DNA of 64,000 bases from Deltaproteobacteria bacterium (GTDB taxonomy: Bacteria > Myxococcota_A > Polyangia > GCA-2747355), in assembly GCA_020633415.1 (NCBI GenBank), contig JACKDQ010000010.1, forward strand, positions 132,867 to 196,866. Direction: 5' to 3'. A model generated the notes under the pieces. It ran no database searches, was not told the origin of the DNA, and was given only the letters and a program-made list of their open reading frames with translations. A program made the position numbers and the translations under genes. Position 1 is the first letter of the stretch; each line of letters starts with the position of its first letter. Of this stretch, positions 26,276-34,582 are shown in pieces.

Positions 26276-29017
26276 TTACTTTGCCCGCTTGCTTCGCCTG
26301 ATCGCGAGCACCACCCAGACCAACGCCAACCAGCCCGACCAGATCGGTGTCGTGCCAGCGATGCCGCAACCGCCACCACCACTTGGTGGATCAGGTTGCG
26401 GCGCTTCCTTAACCGCCGGAGGTTCGCGTTCACAAACGCCGTCACCGTTGGCGTCGAGTGGCTTGCTGTCCGCCGCTGCTGGATCGCTGCCGCACGACAG
26501 CTCGCGCTGATCGCTGAATCCGTCGTTGTCGTCATCGGCGTCGATCGCATCGCACTGTCCGTCGCGATCGATGTCGCTGGGCGTCGACGTTGCGCTCGCC
26601 GGATCGCTGCCACAGAGCTTCTCGATGCCGTCGGACCATTGGTCCCCGTCGCTGTCCAACGGTCCGTAGGCGATGGTCAGCGTGGTCACATCGCTCGAGC
26701 GCAACGTGACCTGCGCAAGCGCATCGACCGAAGCGGGGACGTCATCGAGTAACAGTCGGTCAGGTCTGGTTTGCGAGCGCAGCGAGACGCGCTCTCCGCC
26801 ATTACCAGGCGCGAAGACGATCACCGCCTGTTGATCGTCGATGTTGTAGTGGAGGATCCGCCGCTCGCTGGCGACCAGTTGTAGGTTGTGCTTGTTGCTA
26901 AACGGCATCAGGTCGACCGGCACCGCGCTATCGCCATGTGCGCGCTGGCCGCAGAGCTGCGTCGGTGAGCCGGCGACGAAGCTGCTTGCGAAACGCGTCG
27001 CCCCGACCAGTAGTGAAGGCTTGCTAATCGCAAAGCAGAACTTAGTAAAATGTTGTGGCTGGGCCAGCCGTAGCGACAGCGAATCACCGCTCTGGGTGAG
27101 CTGCGCTGGCGCTTTGGAAACATACTCGAGGCGAGGCGTAGGCAGACTTGTGCTCGATCCGAGGCTGAGCGCGATCGTCACCTTGGTGGTGACCACACCA
27201 GGCAGGATCACCGTATCGGCGGTAAACGCGTGGTGCGGCTGACCGTTGATGGTCACGGCGACGATCGCATCGGAGAGTTGGTCGAGGCGCAGTCCCATGC
27301 CAGCGAGAAATGTTCGCTTGGCCGTCGGAACGTGGCTGATGTCGAGTGTGACATCAAGCGATTTCGCCGTCGCGTTGTATTTGGCCGTCAATTGATAGCC
27401 GTGCGCCAGGTGAAACTTGTAGCGCAACTCCTCGATCGTCGGGGCGAAGATCTGTTGTTCGAGAAAGTGCTGCCGGTTGACGTCGTAGAGCGGTCGCGTT
27501 GCACTCGCGCCAATGCCGTAGTCGTGCCACATCTCGTTGTAGAGTGCGCCGCGGCCGATGCGCGTTTGATAGTAGTTGAGGATCTGGCGTTGAATGGCGA
27601 CCGCCTCGCTAACCGAATACTTCCAGGCGCTATCGAAGAACCATTGGTAGTCAGGTACGTGGGTGTTGCGGATGATCGGCATCGCCCAGCTCCCCGGGCT
27701 TAGATCCCAACCCATCACGCCGCTGGCGTAGGGCACTTCGTTTTCACCACCGTGGGTGAAAAACAGCTCAACCGAGCCATGGACCTTGCCGTAGTAATCC
27801 CAAGGCAGACCGTTGCCGGGATTGATGAAAGTTTGCAGCGCTGGGAAGAAGTTCTCTTGGGTCAGCTCGCTGCGGATCTTGTTGAGCGAGCCGGTGACTT
27901 CCGCCGTCCATTGGGCTTCGCTAATCGCCGTCATGTCCGGCGGGTGCGTTGCCGAATGCGAAGCGACGGCACCGCCCAGCGCTTCGATTTGCGGCGCCCA
28001 GGTGCGATGCAGTCCCCAGCCCAGTTGCGCGGCGCGATCGGAGACGATGCCGTAGGCAGTAGTGACGCCGGTTTCTTTGCCGAGCTGTGTGAGGTAGCTG
28101 TATGCCGCGGCAACGTCGCTAGCGCTGTTGCTGCCGTCGCCATCGAGGCGCGCCACAGCGGTCAGTGGTGCGTGTGAAAGTTGTAGGCCGACGATCGGAT
28201 GGTCGCCGGCGAGCAGCCACTGCGTCGTCTCGATCACATACGTCATCAAGCGGTTGTCGAAAAAGCCCGCCGGCGTGGTGTTGCGAAAGCATGATGCGGG
28301 CCCATGCGTTCCCGCGAGGCCTGAGTAGCCGATCACCCGGCCGGTGGTTGCCCGCGAGAGCACCATGTAGGGTGTGATCGTTTTCTCGTCAGCGCTGATC
28401 GTTTCCAGCAGCACCGCGCTACCGGCCAGCCCACTGGCAAGCTTGACCGTGTCGGTGGCTCCGCCGATGCCCTGGGTGAGCAGCTGCTCGGCCGCCCAGT
28501 GGGTGCGGCTACTAAACGGATGCGTGCCTTTGGCGGTGCGCACCCGATGCCTGGTCAGATCGACGAAACCGCCGACCGCCAGGTTGAGGATCAGCTCTGT
28601 GCTGGTGTCGGCGCTGCGCGCGGTTAGCGTGTCGTCGGGCTTGCGCTCAAAGGCGCCGACTACGCCATCGGCTAGCACGCTCTTGTCCGCTGCGAGATGG
28701 TTGCTCAGCAGCGTCCTGAGCGCCGGCATCTTTGCTGAATCGACGACCAAGCACGAGGAAAACCACAAGCTGGTGTACTGGCTGGCGTTCGCGTCGGCGA
28801 TCAGTTCTGCCAAAGTGACCGTCTTGTAAGGAACGCCGAGCAGATTCGCCAGACCGACCAGCGCTTGGCTGCTGAGCTGCGAGATCCGCCAGAAGTGCCG
28901 ATAGCTGTAGGTGTCTTTGCAGAGCACCACCGCCACTTTGGGCGCGTACGTCGTATCTTGGGCAAATGCCGGCAGTGCGACGCACAGGCTAATAATCACA
29001 GTGAGTTGGCGTAGCAT
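26276..29017 (-). CDS. Secreted polysaccharide-deacetylase-like protein with TSP3 repeats and MYXO-CTERM-like tail
   Basis: 913 residues. The signal peptide ends in PAFAQ. Residues ~25-280 form an alpha/beta domain. The next ~250 residues carry a deacetylase-like core with the metal-site motifs RLDGDG (D292, D294) and ASHSATHP (H354, H358), the same arrangement as in the CE18-type domain of PelA. A beta-rich region is followed by Asp-rich thrombospondin type-3 repeats (DSDGDQWSDGIE, DIDRDGQCDAID, DDDNDGFSDQRE). The end reads GGGGCGIAG, a hydrophobic helix, then RRSKRAK, the plan of MYXO-CTERM sorting signals. It is probably displayed at the cell surface and may act on a polysaccharide; the substrate is unknown. 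Confidence 0.8.
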   Translation of the reverse strand: MLRQLTVIISLCVALPAFAQDTTYAPKVAVVLCKDTYSYRHFWRISQLSSQALVGLANLLGVPYKTVTLAELIADANASQYTSLWFSSCLVVDSAKMPALRTLLSNHLAADKSVLADGVVGAFERKPDDTLTARSADTSTELILNLAVGGFVDLTRHRVRTAKGTHPFSSRTHWAAEQLLTQGIGGATDTVKLASGLAGSAVLLETISADEKTITPYMVLSRATTGRVIGYSGLAGTHGPASCFRNTTPAGFFDNRLMTYVIETTQWLLAGDHPIVGLQLSHAPLTAVARLDGDGSNSASDVAAAYSYLTQLGKETGVTTAYGIVSDRAAQLGWGLHRTWAPQIEALGGAVASHSATHPPDMTAISEAQWTAEVTGSLNKIRSELTQENFFPALQTFINPGNGLPWDYYGKVHGSVELFFTHGGENEVPYASGVMGWDLSPGSWAMPIIRNTHVPDYQWFFDSAWKYSVSEAVAIQRQILNYYQTRIGRGALYNEMWHDYGIGASATRPLYDVNRQHFLEQQIFAPTIEELRYKFHLAHGYQLTAKYNATAKSLDVTLDISHVPTAKRTFLAGMGLRLDQLSDAIVAVTINGQPHHAFTADTVILPGVVTTKVTIALSLGSSTSLPTPRLEYVSKAPAQLTQSGDSLSLRLAQPQHFTKFCFAISKPSLLVGATRFASSFVAGSPTQLCGQRAHGDSAVPVDLMPFSNKHNLQLVASERRILHYNIDDQQAVIVFAPGNGGERVSLRSQTRPDRLLLDDVPASVDALAQVTLRSSDVTTLTIAYGPLDSDGDQWSDGIEKLCGSDPASATSTPSDIDRDGQCDAIDADDDNDGFSDQRELSCGSDPAAADSKPLDANGDGVCEREPPAVKEAPQPDPPSGGGGCGIAGTTPIWSGWLALVWVVLAIRRSKRAK

Positions 29018-29130
29018 GGGCTTGGTGTCTTTAGCGTTCGCCCCACTGGATCGTCGAAGAATCGTCGATGTTTAGGCCCCTTGACCCGCCGCGCCGTTTT
29101 GCACACCATCGGCACTCCCCGGAGGTGACT

Positions 29131-31173
29131 GTGCGCTACGCTGCGATCGGATTCGCGCTGATGGGATCAGCGCTGTTGTGGGGCTGCCAAGTTGCCCCGC
29201 GAACCGACATCCTCAGTGCCGAGGACGTGATCCGGATTCGCCAGGTCGTCGAAGCGCGGATCTCGCCCGATGGTAGGCAGGTCGCCTACCTGCTCAACGT
29301 CTTGCGCCCGCTAAACGCCAAGAAAGATGGCGATGGCTGGCGTGAGCTGCATGTCGTCGACGCGGCTGGCCGAAACCGGCCGTACGTCAGCGGCCAAGTC
29401 CAGATCAAGCAACCCCGTTGGCACGGGCGCTATATCTATTATCTCGCTCGGCGCTTTGCCGATGAAACCGTCAGCCTCTATCGGATCGCCGTCGACGGTG
29501 GCGAATCGCAAGTTGTGCTCCAGCACAAGACCAGCATCTCCAACTACGCGCTTTCTGATGACGGCAAGCGCGTGGCGATCGTCGCTGCACACGGCTTGCC
29601 CGCTGCGCGTGAGCGTCTCGCTAAGAAGGATGTCAAGATCACCGTCTACGAAGAAGACGGACTCAACCACGAGCTGTTTTTTGCTGACCTTCAGGCCGAT
29701 GGGCGCGCAGCGGACCTGGTGCCGGTCAAGCTCGATGGTTCACCGTCGACGATCGCCTTTGCGCCGAGCGGCGAGCAGCTCGCCGTGGCGGTTGCCCCTA
29801 GCGCGCGTATCGACGACTACTATGTCAATCGCAAGATCCAGCTGATCGCTCTGCCAGCTGGTCGCGTGCTGCGGCGCTACGACAATCCGGGCAAGCTCGG
29901 GCCGCTGCGCTTTTCGCCCGACGGAGCGAACTTGGCGCTGATCTCTGCAGCAGACCGCAACGATCCGCTGGCTGGGCGACTGCTGATCGCGCCGATCTCC
30001 GGCGGGCCTCTGCACGATCTGTTGCCCGACTTCAAAGGTCATGTCGTCGATGCGCTCTGGCGCGACGCGCAGACATTGATCTACCTCGCGGACGTCAAGA
30101 CCACCACGCTGGTCGGCGAGGTGACGCTGGACGGCAAGCGCTCGGAGCTGTTGTTTCGCGAGCAGCAGCCGATCCTGCGCACGATCAGCCAAGCCCAAGA
30201 TGGTACGCTGGCGATGGTCGCCGATGCGCGTCTTCACCCTGGAGAAGTTTATCGCTTGCCGCGCGGCGGGAAGTTGCAGCGTTTGACCGACTCCAATCGT
30301 TGGTTGGCCGATCGCCGCTTGGCGGCGCAGCGCACCGTCGAGCTCAAGGCGCGCGATGGTCTGAACTTGCAGGGGATCTTGATCGCTCCGCTATCGGGGC
30401 AGGGTCCGGCGCCGCTGATCATGGTCGTCCACGGCGGGCCCGAGTCTCACGTGCGCGACGGTTGGCTGACCAGCTATCTCAACCCGGGCCAAGTCGCAGC
30501 CGCCGAAGGCTTCGCCGTATTCTACCCGAACTACCGCGGCAGCACCGGGCGCGGCGTAGCGTTTTCCAAGTTGAGCCAGGGCGATCCAGCGGGACGCGAG
30601 TTCGACGATCTTGTCGACGCAAAAAACTACTTGGTCAAGATCGGCGTGGCCGATCAGAAGCGTGTGGGTATCACCGGTGGTTCGTATGGCGGCTTTGCAG
30701 CGGCTTGGGCGGCAACCAAGCTGACCAAAGAGTTTGCCGCCGCGGTGATGTATGCCGGTGTTAGCGACCACATCTCCAAACTAGGCACCACCGATATCCC
30801 CTACGAGATGTATCGCGTGCATTCGCGCGGCTGGCCTTGGAACGACGAGGCGTTTTTCCGCAAGCGCAGCCCGCTGAGTTACGTCAATCAGGCCCGGACG
30901 CCGCTGTTGATCTGCAGCGGCGACGCCGATACGCGCGTCGATCCATCGCAGTCCAAGATGCTCTATCGTTACCTCAAAACGATCGGTCGCACGCCGGTCC
31001 GCCTCGTGCTCTATGGCAAAGAGCCGCACGGCAACACGCGCACGATGACGCGTTACGACTTTGAGCTGCGTTGGTTGCGCTGGTTCCGGCACTTTCTCGT
31101 CAAGCAACGCAGCGATTTGCCGGCCCATCGCCTCGCCTATCGGCTCGACGAAAAAGAGCTGAAAAAGCCGTAG
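29131..31173 (+). CDS. S9-family prolyl oligopeptidase-like lipoprotein peptidase
   Basis: About 680 residues. The N-terminus has a signal peptide with lipobox LLWGC. A beta-propeller region (about 40-420) is followed by the alpha/beta hydrolase domain, with nucleophile S518 in TGGSYGGFAAA, acid D600 in GDADTRVD and H633 in EPHGNTR, all present. Probably an exported aminopeptidase or oligopeptidase (S9C type). The start is a GTG at 29131, chosen because GGAGG lies five bases upstream; an earlier in-frame ATG at 29068 would put a basic extension in front of the signal peptide. Confidence 0.88.
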   Translation: MRYAAIGFALMGSALLWGCQVAPRTDILSAEDVIRIRQVVEARISPDGRQVAYLLNVLRPLNAKKDGDGWRELHVVDAAGRNRPYVSGQVQIKQPRWHGRYIYYLARRFADETVSLYRIAVDGGESQVVLQHKTSISNYALSDDGKRVAIVAAHGLPAARERLAKKDVKITVYEEDGLNHELFFADLQADGRAADLVPVKLDGSPSTIAFAPSGEQLAVAVAPSARIDDYYVNRKIQLIALPAGRVLRRYDNPGKLGPLRFSPDGANLALISAADRNDPLAGRLLIAPISGGPLHDLLPDFKGHVVDALWRDAQTLIYLADVKTTTLVGEVTLDGKRSELLFREQQPILRTISQAQDGTLAMVADARLHPGEVYRLPRGGKLQRLTDSNRWLADRRLAAQRTVELKARDGLNLQGILIAPLSGQGPAPLIMVVHGGPESHVRDGWLTSYLNPGQVAAAEGFAVFYPNYRGSTGRGVAFSKLSQGDPAGREFDDLVDAKNYLVKIGVADQKRVGITGGSYGGFAAAWAATKLTKEFAAAVMYAGVSDHISKLGTTDIPYEMYRVHSRGWPWNDEAFFRKRSPLSYVNQARTPLLICSGDADTRVDPSQSKMLYRYLKTIGRTPVRLVLYGKEPHGNTRTMTRYDFELRWLRWFRHFLVKQRSDLPAHRLAYRLDEKELKKP

Positions 31174-32693
31174 TGGTGGCTGCGCAGACTCGACTGTGGT
31201 TGCTTCCTGCGGCATTGGCCCTTTCGCTGAGTAGCTTCGCGTTACTATGGGCGCAAGGCTTTCATCTGGTCGATGACGCGTACATCTCCTTTCGCTACGC
31301 ACAGAACCTCGCCGCCGGCCACGGTCTGACCTGGAACATCGGTCAGCCCGTCGAGGGTTACACAAACCTGCTTTGGGTCGTCTTGCTGACGCCCTTCGCC
31401 GCGCTCGCTGGCGGCTTGGTCTGGCCGTCGATCGTGCTCGGTTGGGGCTTCGCCCTGGGCGCGCTGTTCTTTTGCGGTCGCTTGGCGCAAGGCGCCTATC
31501 CGGGCGAACATGCCGTTGCCGCGCTCGCCGCCTTGCTCCTAGCGCTCAATCCATCGTTCGCCTATTGGGCAACTTCGGGGATGGAGACCGCGCTGTTTAC
31601 CTTCTTGGTCTGTGGCGCGATCTTGGCCCTGCAGCGTCGGCGCTTGTTTTGGGCGGCGCTGGCGCTCAACGCGGCCTATCTAACCCGGCCCGAAGGCGCG
31701 CTCGTCGCCGCGCTGCTGTTGCTCGGCTACTTGTTGTTCGAGCCACAGCCATGGCTGACCAAACTCAAGCAGGTTGTCGCAATCGGTGCAAGCCTGTCGG
31801 TCGTGATCGCTCTGCACGTTTGGATTCGCATGGGCTATTACGGCTACCCACTACCCAATACCTTCTACGCCAAAGTGATCCTCGGCAAGACCTCGGCGCT
31901 GCGCGGCTTGAGCCATCTATGGGCGTTCGCTCTGGCCGGTGGCTTGTTGCTGCCTTGGGGCTTGATCTATCTGCGCGAGCGCTCGCCGGCCGGGCGGTTA
32001 CTTCGCCAGGGCTATCTCTTGCTCGGCGGTTATCTGATCTATCTGGCGACGATCGGCGGGGACCTGCCCAGCTGGTACCGCTTCTATTTGCCGCTTTTGC
32101 CGGTGCCGCTGATCGGTTTGGCGCGCTGTTTGACGCGGCTGGCTCGCGGTAGGCCTGCGCGGCTACGCGGTGCGCTGTTAGCCAGTGCACTCGCCGCCCT
32201 GGGCGTCCTGTTCTTTTCGCAGTCGGAAGTCAAGCAGCTGCCTTACGTGCGCGACTCGCAGCGGATCAGCAAGTTTCTCGTCGAGAACTTCTTCCGCCGC
32301 ATTCCGCCAGGAAGCTACGTGGCGGCGTTTGCCGTTGGCCGACTGGCCTATGAAACACCGTTACGAATTCTCGACGGTTGGGGTCTCAACGACGTGCATA
32401 TCGCGCATCTTCAACGGGCGCCATCGCATAAGTTTGCCCACGACAAACAGGACTGGCGCTACTTGCTCTCGCGCTACCCTGACTACATCTACGCCTTCAA
32501 GCTCGGCGGATTCGTCGTGCCGATCCCCGGCTACCAGCCCTGTTGGCCGACACGGATCTTTCCCAAAGTTGCTGTCTATCGTCGCATCGTCCGTTTGCCC
32601 CAGCCCACCGTTGGCATGCCCCACGGACTAACTCGCGACCCCAAGCCTCCGCCGGTCTGCGATGGGCGTCCACGCGGCGTCACGAGCAGCTAA
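31173..32693 (+). CDS. Polytopic membrane protein, GT-C-like glycosyltransferase
   Basis: About 506 residues with roughly ten hydrophobic helices. The first periplasmic loop contains LVDDAYISFRYAQNLAAGHG and VEGYTNLLW, a pattern found in polyprenyl-phosphate-sugar-dependent (GT-C, arabinofuranosyltransferase-like) enzymes, where the DD pair is catalytic. The soluble C-terminal part is ~130 residues. The GTG at 31173 overlaps the TAG of the peptidase by one base. The acceptor is unknown; it may glycosylate a surface polymer or protein. Confidence 0.75.
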   Translation: MVAAQTRLWLLPAALALSLSSFALLWAQGFHLVDDAYISFRYAQNLAAGHGLTWNIGQPVEGYTNLLWVVLLTPFAALAGGLVWPSIVLGWGFALGALFFCGRLAQGAYPGEHAVAALAALLLALNPSFAYWATSGMETALFTFLVCGAILALQRRRLFWAALALNAAYLTRPEGALVAALLLLGYLLFEPQPWLTKLKQVVAIGASLSVVIALHVWIRMGYYGYPLPNTFYAKVILGKTSALRGLSHLWAFALAGGLLLPWGLIYLRERSPAGRLLRQGYLLLGGYLIYLATIGGDLPSWYRFYLPLLPVPLIGLARCLTRLARGRPARLRGALLASALAALGVLFFSQSEVKQLPYVRDSQRISKFLVENFFRRIPPGSYVAAFAVGRLAYETPLRILDGWGLNDVHIAHLQRAPSHKFAHDKQDWRYLLSRYPDYIYAFKLGGFVVPIPGYQPCWPTRIFPKVAVYRRIVRLPQPTVGMPHGLTRDPKPPPVCDGRPRGVTSS

Positions 32694-32788
32694 CGGGTCG
32701 CTCTCGTTTGACGTCGGTGATAGGGTCGTGTGTCAGTGGATTAGATCGCTGCGATCAGAGCGCGAGGCGATCGGTACGCGGAGGGGGC

Positions 32789-33772
32789 ATGGAAAGCGGC
32801 AACAGTCAGTTCTTTGTTGGGATCGATATTGGCGGCACCAAGATCCAGGTTGTGATCGCCGACCGGCACGGCGCGATTCACGGCGAAGCGCGCAAGAAGC
32901 ACAAGGGCGCCGTTGATTTCGAGTGGGTCGTCGGACGATCGGTCGCGGCTGTTGATGCGGCGCTCGACAAGGCCAAGCTCGGCAGGAAAGAGATCAGCGC
33001 TCTCGGAATCGGTGCGCCGAGTCCGATTCTGCCGGACGGAACTGCCGTGCACGCGCCCAACCTCGGCTGGCAAAACGTCCCCTTGGTCGCGACGTTCGCA
33101 CAGGAGCTCGGTTGGCCGACCTACGCTGCCAACGACTGCGATGCTGGCACGTTTGGCGAGCATCGCTTTGGTGCCGGTCAAGCGGCGCAGACCGTCGTTG
33201 GGTTGTTCATGGGTACCGGTATCGGTGGCGGCCTGGTGCGCAACGGTGAAATTCTCGCCGGCGACAATTACCAGGGCGCCGAGTTCGGCCACACTAAAGT
33301 GCAAGTCGGCGGCCAGCGTTGTGGCTGTGGGGCGCGCGGCTGTCTCGAGGCCTACGCTTCGAAGCTGGGCATCGCCAGCTTCGTCGCTCATCAGGTCAAC
33401 TGCGAGGGTCGCGAGACGATGCTCACCGAACTTTGCGACGGTGACTACCGCAGCCTGCGCAGCAGCGCGCTCGCCAAGGCCTACCGCGCCACCGACGCCG
33501 TCGCCGTCGCGGCGATCGATCAAGCTGCTGACTATCTCGGTATTGGTGTGGCCAATGCGATCACCTTGTTGGCTCCCAGCGTGATCGTCCTCGGTGGTGG
33601 CGTGATCGAAGCGCTCGGTAGCTTGCTGCTCAATCGCGTTGTCTCGGCCGCCGAGCAGGCCAGTTGGCCACCCGGGTCGTTCGCCGATACATCGATCCGC
33701 CTCGCCAAGCTCGGTGATCACGCCGTCGCCCTCGGCGCCGCCGCCTGGGCGATTCAAAGGGGACAGTTCTAA
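32789..33772 (+). CDS. ROK-family sugar kinase (glucokinase-like)
   Basis: 327 residues; phosphorylates a hexose with ATP in the cytosol. ATP motif VGIDIGGTKIQVVIA, sugar-binding NDCDAGTFGEH, and the ROK zinc motif GQRCGCGARGCLEAYAS are complete. GGAGGGGG precedes the ATG. The last six codons (QRGQF and stop) lie inside a REP-like repeat at 33754-33780, so the natural C-terminus was probably altered by the repeat. It may encode a glucokinase, but the exact sugar cannot be told. Confidence 0.88.
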   Translation: MESGNSQFFVGIDIGGTKIQVVIADRHGAIHGEARKKHKGAVDFEWVVGRSVAAVDAALDKAKLGRKEISALGIGAPSPILPDGTAVHAPNLGWQNVPLVATFAQELGWPTYAANDCDAGTFGEHRFGAGQAAQTVVGLFMGTGIGGGLVRNGEILAGDNYQGAEFGHTKVQVGGQRCGCGARGCLEAYASKLGIASFVAHQVNCEGRETMLTELCDGDYRSLRSSALAKAYRATDAVAVAAIDQAADYLGIGVANAITLLAPSVIVLGGGVIEALGSLLLNRVVSAAEQASWPPGSFADTSIRLAKLGDHAVALGAAAWAIQRGQF

Positions 33773-33780
33773 TGGGTGGT
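33754..33780 (+). repeat. REP-like repeat, copy 1
   Basis: TCAAAGGGGACAGTTCTAAT followed by GGGTGGT. It supplies the last codons and the TAA stop of the ROK kinase. Identical over 27 bases to copy 2, 11 bases downstream. Confidence 0.85.
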
Positions 33781-33791
33781 CAAACGCGGAG

Positions 33792-33818
33792 TCAAAGGGG
33801 ACAGTTCTAATGGGTGGT
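33792..33818 (+). repeat. REP-like repeat, copy 2
   Basis: Exact 27-base direct copy of the repeat at 33754-33780, in the leader of the transposase gene. Confidence 0.85.
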
Positions 33819-33883
33819 TAACCTCAGCTCAGCGATTTCGTCTTTGCGAGAAACAGTTCTGCAGAAACAGCGATAAGCGCGTC

Positions 33884-34567
33884 ATGCCGCGACGCGCACG
33901 AGTAGTCGTACCGGGTGTGCCCCACCACTTGACGCAGCGTGGCGTTAGGCGCCAAGCAGTATTTTTCGGCGAGGACGATTACCGTCATTACCTGCAATGG
34001 TATCGAGCCGCCACCCGCGAGCTTGGGATCCAAACCCACGCCTATTGTTTGATGCCGAATCACGTGCACCTCGTCGCCGTGCCGCCGTCATCTGAGAGTT
34101 TCGCGCGACTGTTTGTTCGCCTACACGTCAGATATGCGCGGTGGCTTAATCGTCGCATGGGATGGACCGGCCACGTGTGGCAGGCGCGGTACTTCTCCTG
34201 TCCGCTAGACGACCTGCACGCCTGCACGGCCGTTCGGTACGTTGAGCTCAACCCTGTGCGCGCCGGCCTTGCTGCGACAGCTGAGCACTACCCATGGTCG
34301 AGCGCCGCTGGACATTGTGGTCTTCATCACGACGCGCTATTGAGCACGAACTCGTGGGCCGGCATACAACCCAGAGAATGGCTAACTTGGCTCTGTCAAA
34401 GCGACGACGTTGAACGCACCAAGGTCATACGGGAAGCCACCAAGCGGGACCTTCCGGCCGGGCATCGCGAATTCGTTGATGCGCTCGGATCACGCTACGG
34501 CCGCTCCTTTCACCTTCGTCCGCCGGGCAATCAGGGTGGCCGACGCGAGAAATTGACCAACCATTAG
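33884..34567 (+). CDS. REP-associated tyrosine transposase (Y1, HUH superfamily)
   Basis: 227 residues. The HUH metal motif is MPNHVHLVAVP, and the fold is marked by the start MPRRARVVVPGVPHHLTQRG, the GHVWQARYFSCPL strand and AVRYVELNPVRAGLA, whose Tyr is a candidate nucleophile region. These single-strand nucleases cut and join at REP hairpins. The ATG at 33884 is preferred because the conserved family N-terminus starts there, though the frame is open from 33776. Its final codons and stop (TNH-TAG) lie inside the inverted repeat. It appears intact. Confidence 0.9.
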   Translation: MPRRARVVVPGVPHHLTQRGVRRQAVFFGEDDYRHYLQWYRAATRELGIQTHAYCLMPNHVHLVAVPPSSESFARLFVRLHVRYARWLNRRMGWTGHVWQARYFSCPLDDLHACTAVRYVELNPVRAGLAATAEHYPWSSAAGHCGLHHDALLSTNSWAGIQPREWLTWLCQSDDVERTKVIREATKRDLPAGHREFVDALGSRYGRSFHLRPPGNQGGRREKLTNH

Positions 34568-34581
34568 AACTGTCCCCTTTG
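34556..34581 (-). repeat. REP-like repeat, inverted copy 3
   Basis: Reverse complement reads CAAAGGGGACAGTTCTAATG followed by GTTGGT: one base different from copies 1 and 2. It provides the stop of the transposase, and its edge is one base from the stop of the convergent malic enzyme. Confidence 0.85.
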
Positions 34582-34582
34582 C

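Larger units (their letters stand above)
33754..34581. mobile_element. REP/RAYT cassette: Y1 transposase flanked by REP-like repeats
   Basis: Two direct copies of a 27-base repeat lie upstream of a REP-associated tyrosine transposase gene, and one inverted copy lies downstream, overlapping its stop. A further inverted copy is at 36379-36404. Elements of this kind are mobilised by HUH single-strand transposases. The cassette sits between the ROK kinase stop and the malic enzyme stop without breaking either open frame. Confidence 0.8.

Noticed and set aside
33754..33818. Short CRISPR array
   Set aside because: Only two 27-base copies with an 11-base gap, and no cas genes; the same repeat flanks a transposase.
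33754..34581. Classical IS element with DDE transposase and terminal inverted repeats
   Set aside because: The protein has the HUH motif and Y1 layout, and the two upstream repeats are direct; there is no target duplication pattern or DDE triad.
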